This document shows positions 1 to 6,378 of a DNA stretch of 6,896 nt, in pieces. Within the stretch, counting starts at the first letter, position 1, and the number at the start of each line of letters is the position of its first letter. The position numbers and the translations under genes are program-made. Where the stretch lies: NCBI GenBank assembly GCA_039030125.1, contig JBCCEV010000192.1:1-6896 (forward strand), given 5' to 3'. A model generated the notes under the pieces. That model did not search any database, was not told the origin of the DNA, and saw nothing but the letters and a program-made list of their open reading frames with translations. This DNA comes from JBCCEV01 sp039030125. GTDB lineage: Bacteria > Pseudomonadota > Gammaproteobacteria > Ga0077536.

Positions 1-112
1 CGCATTTGAGTGGCCCTATCTCCGCACCTAGACCTCCAATGTGGGCGTGCAAGGGCTCGTTGGGAAGCCGGAGAGATTACCTAGCCATCCATGGGTCCCA
101 TTACGTAATGCC
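1..112. other. Unassigned sequence beyond the FemAB break
   Basis: I recognise no gene, RNA or mobile-element end here. On the plus strand one frame is open from the window edge to a TGA at 135-137 (44 codons, no identifiable homology). On the minus strand a 25-codon open stretch runs from 76 to the edge, in the same frame as the FemAB fragment but behind three in-frame stops. Neither resembles the expected continuation of FemAB. Base composition is not obviously different from the rest of the window. Confidence 0.5.
91..110. repeat. Two overlapping short palindromes
   Basis: ATGGGTCCCAT (91-101) is an inverted repeat around one unpaired central base. It overlaps the perfect 12-base palindrome CATTACGTAATG (99-110). 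They lie just beyond the point where FemAB homology is lost. They could be part of a protein-binding site or a mobile-element end, or may be chance; no function can be assigned from sequence alone. Confidence 0.4.
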
Positions 113-262
113 TTACGCGTGCTGGTGCGTTTTGTGACCAAGTGAGCCTTCGAAAACGGCGCGCCAACGAAGGTCATGAAAAAAAGTTGCGGCATTGTGC
201 TTGGAAACGTACTGCTGCCAAAGATCGAACTCGCTGTCTTGTAGGACGCGCACTTCCATCAT
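113..262 (-). pseudogene. Truncated FemAB-family XrtA/PEP-CTERM-associated protein (N-terminal fragment only)
   Basis: This is a short 49-codon frame beginning ATG ATG at 262 and ending TAA at 115-113. Its residues closely follow the start of the FemAB-like (GNAT-fold) proteins of XrtA loci: VRVLQDSEFDLWQQYV (4-19), then ATFFHDLRWRAVFEGSLGHKTH (25-46, key residues FFH, W33 and GHKTH). In the family GHxTH is followed by a Tyr-Leu-Leu-Ala-like strand and some 300 further residues. Here only QHA and a stop follow, and none of the three minus-strand frames down to position 1 restores the family pattern. FemAB relatives transfer amino acids or acyl groups from tRNA or acyl donors; the role in XrtA systems is unproven. 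The 4-bp ATGA overlap with the deacetylase and a good ribosome binding site show that this was a genuine operon gene. It could be interrupted by an insertion or deletion, or the break could be an assembly join. Confidence 0.8.
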
Positions 263-1104
263 GCTCGTCCCTCTGCGAGATAGACATCTTTAAATGGTGC
301 CCATCGAAAGTCATCCAGCAAACGTTTAAGACGTCGCAGGGCAACGCCTTGATTTAGGTAATGTCGGAATCTGGCTTTGAAACTCAAGCCCTCCGGTCGC
401 GGTTGCTCGGGATCAAACTCCCAGGGATGAAAATAAACGTTGGCACTGGTAAGTTCCTGGCTGGTCGCCAACTGCAATAAACGCCGCGAAATCCAATATG
501 GGAACAGTCGGAAATAACCGCCGCCCCCAGCCGGAATATTGCGGCCGCAAATCCGCGCCGTTGCTATAGGGATCTCTATTAGATGCTGCATGCCGTCGGG
601 GCGAAAAGGCGTGCGCGGCGCATCGGGTATGCCATAAAGATCATGTCGAACGGGATAAACGCTCGAACTGTATTGGAATCCGGCGGACTCTATTTCGTCA
701 AAAGCCCACGAGTTATTTTTCGTAATTGAGAAGCTGGCTGCTCTGTAACCGTTCACACGCTCGCCGGATACATCTTCAAGGAGCGCTTTACTGCGCGACA
801 GATCATCGCGAAAGCTGTCTCGGTTATGCTGAGTCAAACGCACATGTTCATAGCCGTGGCACCCCAGCTCATGACCTTGTTCGACGATGGCCCGCACCGT
901 TCCCGGATAGTTTTCCGCGACCCAGCCAAGCGTGAAAAAAGTAGCTTTGACGTCGAAATCAGCAAAGGTCTCAAGGAGTCTTTCGGTATTCGCCTCGACT
1001 CTTGCAGGCCATTTGTGCCAGTCGCCGCGCCCGATCACACTCTCAAATGCGGACACCTGGAAGTAGTCTTCCACGTCTATCGACAACGCATTTAAGCTAG
1101 GCAT
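259..1104 (-). CDS. XrtA system polysaccharide deacetylase (NodB homology, DUF3473-type tail)
   Basis: This is a carbohydrate esterase 4 type deacetylase that should remove acetyl groups from amino sugars of the exopolysaccharide. It has 281 residues, normal for the XrtA branch, and no signal peptide. Motif 1 is SIDVEDYF (8-15), with D10 and D13 as the likely catalytic/metal aspartates. Motif 2 is GHELGCHGYEH (77-87), where H83 and H87 form the H-x3-H metal pair. Motif 3 is GYRAASFSI (119-127), with R121. The C-terminal region has the branch-specific GRNIPAGGGGYFRLFPY (187-203) and YFHPWEFDPEQPR (224-236), with H226. All expected active-site residues are present, so the enzyme should be functional. 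The gene starts 48 bp after the ATPase stop, the longest spacer in the cluster; no in-frame start lies within that spacer. Its TGA stop overlaps the next gene's start as ATGA. Confidence 0.95.
   Translation of the reverse strand: MPSLNALSIDVEDYFQVSAFESVIGRGDWHKWPARVEANTERLLETFADFDVKATFFTLGWVAENYPGTVRAIVEQGHELGCHGYEHVRLTQHNRDSFRDDLSRSKALLEDVSGERVNGYRAASFSITKNNSWAFDEIESAGFQYSSSVYPVRHDLYGIPDAPRTPFRPDGMQHLIEIPIATARICGRNIPAGGGGYFRLFPYWISRRLLQLATSQELTSANVYFHPWEFDPEQPRPEGLSFKARFRHYLNQGVALRRLKRLLDDFRWAPFKDVYLAEGRA
268..273 (-). promoter_or_regulatory. Ribosome binding site of the FemAB fragment
   Basis: On the minus strand GAGGGA lies 5 bases before the first ATG (262) and 8 before the second (259), inside the end of the deacetylase gene. 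It is the clearest Shine-Dalgarno match I see in the cluster and supports translation from ATGATG, with the second ATG at the more usual spacing. Confidence 0.6.
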
Positions 1105-1152
1105 GATGACATCCGGTTTGAACGTAGCGCGTGTGAGCGATCCTGATTCTAT

Positions 1153-2307
1153 CTATCGGCCGCCGCCAAATATCGCGTAGCCAATCACAGAACTGACGGC
1201 TAATACAGCGAAGACACCGACAATAAAAGCAGTCCGCCATACTGGAAAGCCCTGCTCGTGCTCATCGCTAGGCTCAGTCGTGAGATTCTGCGCTGATTGC
1301 ACATGGACTTGCGCGGCAAGGTCATCGACGCGCCGCTGCAGATCGTCGAGCCGCTTAAGCACTTTCTCGATGCCAGCTTGGGCAACACTCGATTCTTGCG
1401 CGCCGGCTTTTGAAGCCCGCTTGGGGCCCGGCTTCTTCGTTGGTGCTTCGGCATCTGGGGTCGAGGCTTCGGTGGAATGCGTACCGGTATCAGAGTGTTC
1501 ATTCTCGATTTCGGCGCGTACCGAATCAAAATCCTGGCGCGAAATATGGTGGGACTCATCCAGAAAGGTGTTCAGAAGCAACCTGTCGAACAGCATATTG
1601 ATTCGGCGCGGCACGCCATTTGTTGCATCGTGTAGACCCTCGAACACGCCATCGTCGATTTCCGGGTCAGCCTTCCAGCCCGCGCGCTTTAATCGGTGCT
1701 GTACGTACGACGCGGTCTCCTCACGATCAAGCGGCTTGAGATGGTAGGCCGCGACTACGCGCTGGCGCAGTTGCTCAAGACCGGGGGCTCTTAGCATCGA
1801 TCGGAACTCGCGCTGACCCAGCAAAAAACTCTGTACCAGGGGCATGGAGTCCTTCTCAAAATTCGACAGCATCCTGAGTTCCTCAAGCGAGCCTCGGGGC
1901 ATGTTTTGCGCCTCGTCAATCACCAGCAGAACCCGGCGGCCATCGGCGACCGTTTCTTCGAAAAACTCGCGAAGGCTTGATAACAAAGCAGCCTTGGCAC
2001 GCCGCTCATAGGAAATTCCAAGCTCGGCACAAATCAAGCGCAATAAATCTGCCTCGCCAACATTGGTCGAAACGATCTTTGCGGCGGTGATTTTGTCAGG
2101 GTCAATGCCGTCTTTGAAAAGGGTACTGACCAGCATTGACTTGCCGGTCCCGACATCGCCGGTGACCACGATGAAACCTTGCTGCTGCTGCAGGCCGTAG
2201 CGCATGTACGCCATCGCTCGGCGATGCCCCTGGCTACCAAAAAAGTAGCTCGGATCTGGGCTTAGCTGAAACGGTTTGCCGTTGAGGTTGTAGAAGGACT
2301 CGTACAT
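1153..2307 (-). CDS. XrtA/PEP-CTERM system-associated ATPase (ExeA/GspA-like AAA) with C-terminal membrane segment
   Basis: This is an AAA-type ATPase related to ExeA/GspA of type II secretion. Its job in exopolysaccharide loci is unproven; moving or assembling envelope components is a reasonable guess. It has 384 residues. The start MYESFYNLNGKPFQLSPDP matches the family, and the ATG lies 3 bp after the barrel gene stop. Walker A is GDVGTGKS (50-57). Walker B is VLLVIDEAQ (126-134). Further marks are GQREFR (164-169), an arginine-finger-like RQRVV (181-185) and GVPRRINMLFDR (231-242), a sensor-2-like motif. After about residue 270 comes a low-complexity linker with acidic and then Lys/Pro-rich parts. 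A short predicted coiled coil follows (about 312-336), then one hydrophobic membrane segment (about 359-380), ending GGGR. This predicts an ATPase in the cytoplasm anchored by its tail, without the periplasmic peptidoglycan-binding domain of ExeA. Confidence 0.93.
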   Translation of the reverse strand: MYESFYNLNGKPFQLSPDPSYFFGSQGHRRAMAYMRYGLQQQQGFIVVTGDVGTGKSMLVSTLFKDGIDPDKITAAKIVSTNVGEADLLRLICAELGISYERRAKAALLSSLREFFEETVADGRRVLLVIDEAQNMPRGSLEELRMLSNFEKDSMPLVQSFLLGQREFRSMLRAPGLEQLRQRVVAAYHLKPLDREETASYVQHRLKRAGWKADPEIDDGVFEGLHDATNGVPRRINMLFDRLLLNTFLDESHHISRQDFDSVRAEIENEHSDTGTHSTEASTPDAEAPTKKPGPKRASKAGAQESSVAQAGIEKVLKRLDDLQRRVDDLAAQVHVQSAQNLTTEPSDEHEQGFPVWRTAFIVGVFAVLAVSSVIGYAIFGGGR

Positions 2308-2310
2308 GGA

Positions 2311-3741
2311 CTAGAAATCGTAGGTTAGACCCAGCGCTACCGAGTTTTCGTTGCGACCGCCGTTACCACTGGAGTACTCGTAACGGACGCGAAGATCGGT
2401 ATTGGGTCCCAGGTCATAGCGGATTTCTGGATCGACTCTGATACGGCGATCCACGTTATTGCCACCCTCTCCACGCCGCCACAAAAATCCTAGGCGGGCC
2501 TGCAGTCGACGACTCAAACGATAATTGACGACCGTATCGATGGTATTGATCAATTCCGTAGGGGTCGTGTCGTTGAACTCGCGATCGTTTCTAAAATATC
2601 GCACCGTGAGGTCTGTCCGCCGTCCGGCGAAACCAGCGGAAAGCCGGGTCGAGCGATCCACTGCTACTCCGGAGTTGATAGAGGCTGTGTTTAGCGGTGT
2701 GCCAATACTTGAGCTTGTGAAAGAATCGAAAAACTGTTGCCCAAAGACATTGAATTGCTCGACCAACTGCAGGTTTTGCTGTAGCTGGTTCGATGTCCTG
2801 AGGTCTTCGAGATGCGAGAGTTCCAGAGTGAAGCGCCTGATCCGATAACTCGCGTCAAAATTTATTGTTTTGCCAAACGGGCGCGAGGCATATGAGCCGG
2901 AAACGCTCGTTCGAGGGCTCGGGATCCAAGTGCCTCCAACAGACCAATTGATGTTGGTGCGCTGTTCGCCGTCAGAGAAGTCGTTTCTCTCGTATCCCGC
3001 GCTAGTATCGAATGTGAATTTACTGTTGACGACATAGCCGATGGTGGTATCGATCCGCCGAAGATTATTCTCGGTATCGTTGCCAAAAGTTTGTTCGCTC
3101 GACTGCCAATTCAGACCCAAAATTAGGAAGCCGAGGCGCGGACCGCTGTTGATTTCGATATCGGTGGCGGTTTCATCACGATTACCAAACGCCTGCGAGT
3201 CGCTGGCGCTGGAACTAAAAGAGAAGCCTGTTTCGATGTCCGCCCAGTTTCCCAGGCGATGTTGGAAGTAGGGTCGCAAATAATAAAAAATGACGTCATC
3301 GCGGTTTCCCGTCGGCGTCGATGTGTTCTCGGCAAACGCCAGGGTATTGCTGATCGATTGTTGCGATACGGTGCTATTAACCTCAACGAAAATGATGTCT
3401 TCGTAAAGCTCGGCAAGTCCATCGGCATCAAACTGATGGTTGGTTTGATCGAACTGGCCATTGTCGGCGTAGAGCAAGCGCTGAAAGTTGTAGTCGAGCG
3501 TGAGCTCAACGCGGCCGCCCTCGCCCCGCACGGATAGCCCTGGCGTCATTTCGGTAACGAAATCGGACAACTGACCGGTTTGGGTCTGGGTCAGATTATC
3601 GGTATAGCGTTCTTCAAGCGCGACGCGTGGAATGATCTCCCAATCACCGGCGAGACAGCCGGACATCATCAGCCCAGCGGTTGCGAATGTGCCGATCGCA
3701 ATGCGCCGCCAATCGAAGATTTTTCCGTCGCAAGGGTTCAT
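2311..3741 (-). CDS. PEP-CTERM system-associated outer-membrane beta-barrel protein (TIGR03016-like)
   Basis: This is a predicted outer-membrane protein of the family that sits beside kinase and ATPase genes in XrtA loci. It may provide or line an outer-membrane passage for the polymer, but the role is not established. It has 476 residues. A signal peptide has basic residues WRR (11-13) and a hydrophobic core (about 14-28), with a likely cleavage near CLA-GDW (residues 29-34). The mature start, WEIIPRVALEERYTDNL, is typical of the family. A conserved block follows: LDYNFQRLLYAD (82-93), then AELYEDIIFVEVNSTVSQQ (110-128). The rest is alternating polar/hydrophobic beta strands with Asn/Asp/Gly turns and many Arg and Tyr, ending in a strand with a C-terminal phenylalanine (ALGLTYDF), the usual sorting signal for barrel insertion. 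There are 20 bp between the kinase stop and this ATG, with no strong ribosome binding site. Identity rests on the family-like blocks plus context. Confidence 0.88.
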   Translation of the reverse strand: MNPCDGKIFDWRRIAIGTFATAGLMMSGCLAGDWEIIPRVALEERYTDNLTQTQTGQLSDFVTEMTPGLSVRGEGGRVELTLDYNFQRLLYADNGQFDQTNHQFDADGLAELYEDIIFVEVNSTVSQQSISNTLAFAENTSTPTGNRDDVIFYYLRPYFQHRLGNWADIETGFSFSSSASDSQAFGNRDETATDIEINSGPRLGFLILGLNWQSSEQTFGNDTENNLRRIDTTIGYVVNSKFTFDTSAGYERNDFSDGEQRTNINWSVGGTWIPSPRTSVSGSYASRPFGKTINFDASYRIRRFTLELSHLEDLRTSNQLQQNLQLVEQFNVFGQQFFDSFTSSSIGTPLNTASINSGVAVDRSTRLSAGFAGRRTDLTVRYFRNDREFNDTTPTELINTIDTVVNYRLSRRLQARLGFLWRRGEGGNNVDRRIRVDPEIRYDLGPNTDLRVRYEYSSGNGGRNENSVALGLTYDF

Positions 3742-3761
3742 CGGGCAGCCAGCCTGGCCAC

Positions 3762-4754
3762 TTACCGGACTTTTCCGTAGTAGCCTGAGTACTGATAGCT
3801 CTTACGAAACGACGCCTTGGATTTGTTGAGTATTACGCCGGAAATCGCCACGCCGTGGAGGTGTTCAACGGCCGAGCTTAGTGTTCCCTGCTCGGTCTCG
3901 TCGGCAGCCACCACCAAGACGACCTGCCCTACCATCGGCGCCAGCGCGGTCGCCGTTGTATTAGCGAGCAACGGTGGGGTATCAAACAGAATCACGCGAT
4001 CGGAATAACGCTCTGCGAGCTCAGCCATTAATCGACGCATTCGATGGCTGGCAACTAATTCAGTATTGATCTTCTCGTGGGTACCAGCCGGCAATACGTT
4101 GAGATTGCTGCGATTCGAACGATACAGACATTCACCGACATCCAGGTCATCGTTAACGAGGTAGTCGTAGAGGCCGGTACTACCGGTTAGACCGAAGTGA
4201 CGCGTTAAATCGCGCTTAGCGACGTCTGTATCCACAACCAAGACCGTGTGGTCCATTTCCATCGCCAGGCTGATCGCCAAATTCATGGTATTGAAAGTCT
4301 TGCCTTCACCCGGGATCGAGCTCGTTACCATGATCAGATTTTGAGGTCTTTGATTGGCGTCGCCTTCAAGCACAATGTTGCCCAGCAGGCGGCGCTTGAT
4401 GTACTGATACTCTTCCGATTGTTGGTCTGCCGTGGCGTAGGGTGTCAACATGCCCCGTTGTGCGAGCGAGGGAAAATCGATCTGTGCAACCTTCGACGAT
4501 CCATCATCCGCTACTGGCTGCGCTGCGCCTCTCGCAGAGTCGGCCTGTGGTGTGCTTGCGACAGGCGGGCTTTCGGGAGCGGTGGCCGCCATCTCACTGG
4601 GAAAGTTCTCCTCGCCCCCATCCCAATCGGCGGTCGCTTTAAGCTCGTCGCGCAGAAGTTCTTGTTCGCTGGGTTTCGCGGGATCTTGCGCGGGCTCGCC
4701 ACGTTTTGGCGAATTCCCGTCCAAGCGGTCGATTGCGCGCTCGATAATGCTCAT
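3762..4754 (-). CDS. XrtA-associated tyrosine autokinase (BY-kinase, CpsD/Wzc-C type)
   Basis: This is a cytoplasmic bacterial tyrosine kinase that should bind the chain-length determinant and control polymer assembly through cycles of autophosphorylation. It has 330 residues. A short helical N-terminus (MSIIERAIDRL) is followed by an Ala/Pro/Glu-rich, probably disordered linker (about residues 13-90), then the P-loop kinase domain. Walker A is SIPGEGKT (146-153). Walker A' is VLVVDTDVAKRD (171-182), with the acidic pair D175 and D177. Walker B is VILFDTPP (254-261). The C-terminal tail holds a tyrosine cluster (Y320, Y322, Y325, Y326), the usual autophosphorylation site of these kinases. The start codon overlaps the chain-length gene stop in ATGA (4754-4751), so translation is probably coupled and the two products made in a fixed ratio. 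Similarity to ParA/MinD ATPases is expected, but the tyrosine tail and position favour a kinase. Confidence 0.95.
   Translation of the reverse strand: MSIIERAIDRLDGNSPKRGEPAQDPAKPSEQELLRDELKATADWDGGEENFPSEMAATAPESPPVASTPQADSARGAAQPVADDGSSKVAQIDFPSLAQRGMLTPYATADQQSEEYQYIKRRLLGNIVLEGDANQRPQNLIMVTSSIPGEGKTFNTMNLAISLAMEMDHTVLVVDTDVAKRDLTRHFGLTGSTGLYDYLVNDDLDVGECLYRSNRSNLNVLPAGTHEKINTELVASHRMRRLMAELAERYSDRVILFDTPPLLANTTATALAPMVGQVVLVVAADETEQGTLSSAVEHLHGVAISGVILNKSKASFRKSYQYSGYYGKVR
4751..4754 (-). promoter_or_regulatory. ATGA stop/start overlap coupling chain-length determinant and kinase
   Basis: The kinase ATG and the chain-length TGA share ATGA. No Shine-Dalgarno sequence is obvious just upstream, so kinase translation probably depends on ribosomes finishing the chain-length gene. 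This suits two proteins that act as one complex and are fused in Wzc-type relatives. Confidence 0.7.
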
Positions 4755-6355
4755 GCGCGCGGTTGAAACGCCGCAGCCACTTTATCGTGGAGCTGCAAAT
4801 TCAAGAACTCGGCGGCGACCAAGCCAATGCAGACCGTGCCAAGTACGACCAGGGTGAGACTGAATACCGCCAACTCCATCCGCTTCTCGGCGCGGTAGCT
4901 TCCCGTTGAGACATAGGAAACGACTCCCAGTACCGGTACGCCAATAAAATCCTTAACTTCTTCTTCGCTATAAAACCGCGGTTTAAGTTGGGACAATAAA
5001 TACGCCACGGCGCCGCCAAGACCTAAGCTCGCACCAAAGACCGCCAGGAACATCAGCGCCCGCGGCGGTCCTGACGGAACCAGAGGGATGATCGGAGGTT
5101 CAATGACGCGCAGCTTGACGTCCTCAGATTGCTTCTCGACCTCTTTAGATAACCGCGCTGTTTCGCGGCGTAATAACAACTCTTCGTAGCGCTGCTTATT
5201 CAAGCCGTAATCACGGTTAAGACGCGCGAATTTGGCCTCGATTTCCGGAGCTACTCGGACCAAGCCCTCTAGCTCACCAACGCGGCTCGTGAATTCCGCG
5301 ACGCGCGTCTCCAGCGCAGCCACAATCGCTTGCCGCTCGGCGAGCGCCAATCTAATTTGAGCATAGGGGTCCATGACGTTTCCGGGCATCGGCAAGGGCG
5401 TCTGTTCGAGGGTTCCCGCCAGCGTTGCGAGTTCTTCCTCACGTTGTGCGTCGAGCTCGGCAAGAGACTTCACCAAAGCAATAATGTCTGGGTGCTTCTC
5501 CGTGAATTGCAAACGCGCTTCATCAAGCTTCTCTTGCAGCGCCTTAATACGCGGTGTGTACTGCGAGCGATCGAGGAAATCCGCATCGACAACGGGTTCC
5601 TCCTCCTCGCCCGTCTCGGATTTTGGCTGCGATAATTTGGCCTGCAGCGCATCGCGCGCATTCGTCGCTTCTTGTAAAGCCAACTGACCATCCTTCAAGG
5701 CCGCCCTTGCCTCTTCAAGCCGGCTGAAGTATCCGGGTCCGGAGCCCGGCATCAAACCGACGTGCTCCTGTTTGAATACTTTAAGTGCGTCCTCGGCGGC
5801 GACCAATCGACTTTCATATTCTTCGAGTTGGGCGTCGATGAAGTCTTGCGTGACTTCCGTATCCGTGCGGCTGTTGCTGAGGTTCATCTCGAAAAAAGTA
5901 TTGAGGAGCTCGTCGACGACTTTCTTAGCGCGCTCGGGATCAATATCGTCGTAATAAATTTCGTAAACGTTGTCGCCTGATCGAGAGCCAATGAAATCGA
6001 CGCGCTCAGCCATCGCGTTCACGATCGCCTCGAAATCGCGATCGGTCTCCGCCTCAAGGTCCAAATCCACGGCGCGTGCAACCGCTTCCAAATTCGGGCG
6101 CGTTAATAGCGTGCGCTTCATTAGAGAAGAATGGTCAATTTGCGAGGTATCGCTAACCGCGAGCCCCTCCATTAGTGGCCGCAGCATCGAGCGCGTGTCA
6201 ACGAACATCTTGGCGTTGGCTTCATAGCTGTTGGGGATGGTGAGAACGTAAATCCAACCCAGGACCGAAAAAACGGTCGCTAAGCCCATGGCCCCCCAGC
6301 GATAGCGCCACAGCATCCGCGCGTAGCGTCGCGCCAATTGAATCTGTTCGTTCAT
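4751..6355 (-). CDS. XrtA system polysaccharide chain-length determinant (Wzz/PCP family)
   Basis: This inner-membrane polysaccharide co-polymerase sets polymer length and works with the separate tyrosine kinase encoded just downstream. It has 534 residues, normal for the XrtA branch. A basic, aromatic N-terminus (MLWRYRW) leads into membrane segment 1 (about residues 21-40). The Wzz-type motif with key residues YEANAKMFVDTRSMLRPLME follows (45-64). The large periplasmic part is rich in coiled coil (about 171-240 and 265-415) and carries a KHPDIIALVKSL motif near 287-298. A proline-rich stretch, IEPPIIPLVPSGPPRA (418-433), runs into membrane segment 2 (about 434-455). After a short loop containing VPVLGVVS (473-480) there is a third hydrophobic segment (about 495-516). 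The kinase domain is absent, as expected when the kinase is encoded separately. The ATG start gives the family-typical N-terminus, but its upstream sequence shows no clear Shine-Dalgarno match. Confidence 0.95.
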   Translation of the reverse strand: MNEQIQLARRYARMLWRYRWGAMGLATVFSVLGWIYVLTIPNSYEANAKMFVDTRSMLRPLMEGLAVSDTSQIDHSSLMKRTLLTRPNLEAVARAVDLDLEAETDRDFEAIVNAMAERVDFIGSRSGDNVYEIYYDDIDPERAKKVVDELLNTFFEMNLSNSRTDTEVTQDFIDAQLEEYESRLVAAEDALKVFKQEHVGLMPGSGPGYFSRLEEARAALKDGQLALQEATNARDALQAKLSQPKSETGEEEEPVVDADFLDRSQYTPRIKALQEKLDEARLQFTEKHPDIIALVKSLAELDAQREEELATLAGTLEQTPLPMPGNVMDPYAQIRLALAERQAIVAALETRVAEFTSRVGELEGLVRVAPEIEAKFARLNRDYGLNKQRYEELLLRRETARLSKEVEKQSEDVKLRVIEPPIIPLVPSGPPRALMFLAVFGASLGLGGAVAYLLSQLKPRFYSEEEVKDFIGVPVLGVVSYVSTGSYRAEKRMELAVFSLTLVVLGTVCIGLVAAEFLNLQLHDKVAAAFQPRA

Positions 6356-6378
6356 ATCGCTGCGCTGGCGCTAGAGGT

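Noticed and set aside
1..137. Group II intron or insertion-sequence end at the FemAB break
   Set aside because: I looked for a GTGYG intron start, a domain V-like hairpin and common transposon inverted repeats next to the break, and found none convincing, so no element is called.
142..357. 71-codon plus-strand open frame at the left end
   Set aside because: It is antisense to both the FemAB fragment and the end of the deacetylase, which have clear family motifs on the other strand.
1105..1152. Possible terminator or promoter in the 48-bp gap between ATPase and deacetylase
   Set aside because: No stem-loop with a T-run and no convincing -35/-10 pair is visible.
1280..1747. 155-codon plus-strand open frame opposite the ATPase gene
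   Set aside because: It is a Ser/Arg/Cys-rich shadow of the low-complexity ATPase C-terminus, with no domain and no independent ribosome binding site noted.
4248..4766. 172-codon plus-strand open frame opposite the kinase gene
   Set aside because: It lies entirely antisense to a kinase with complete motifs, has Cys/Arg-rich composition without recognisable domains, and is explained by codon bias of the real gene.
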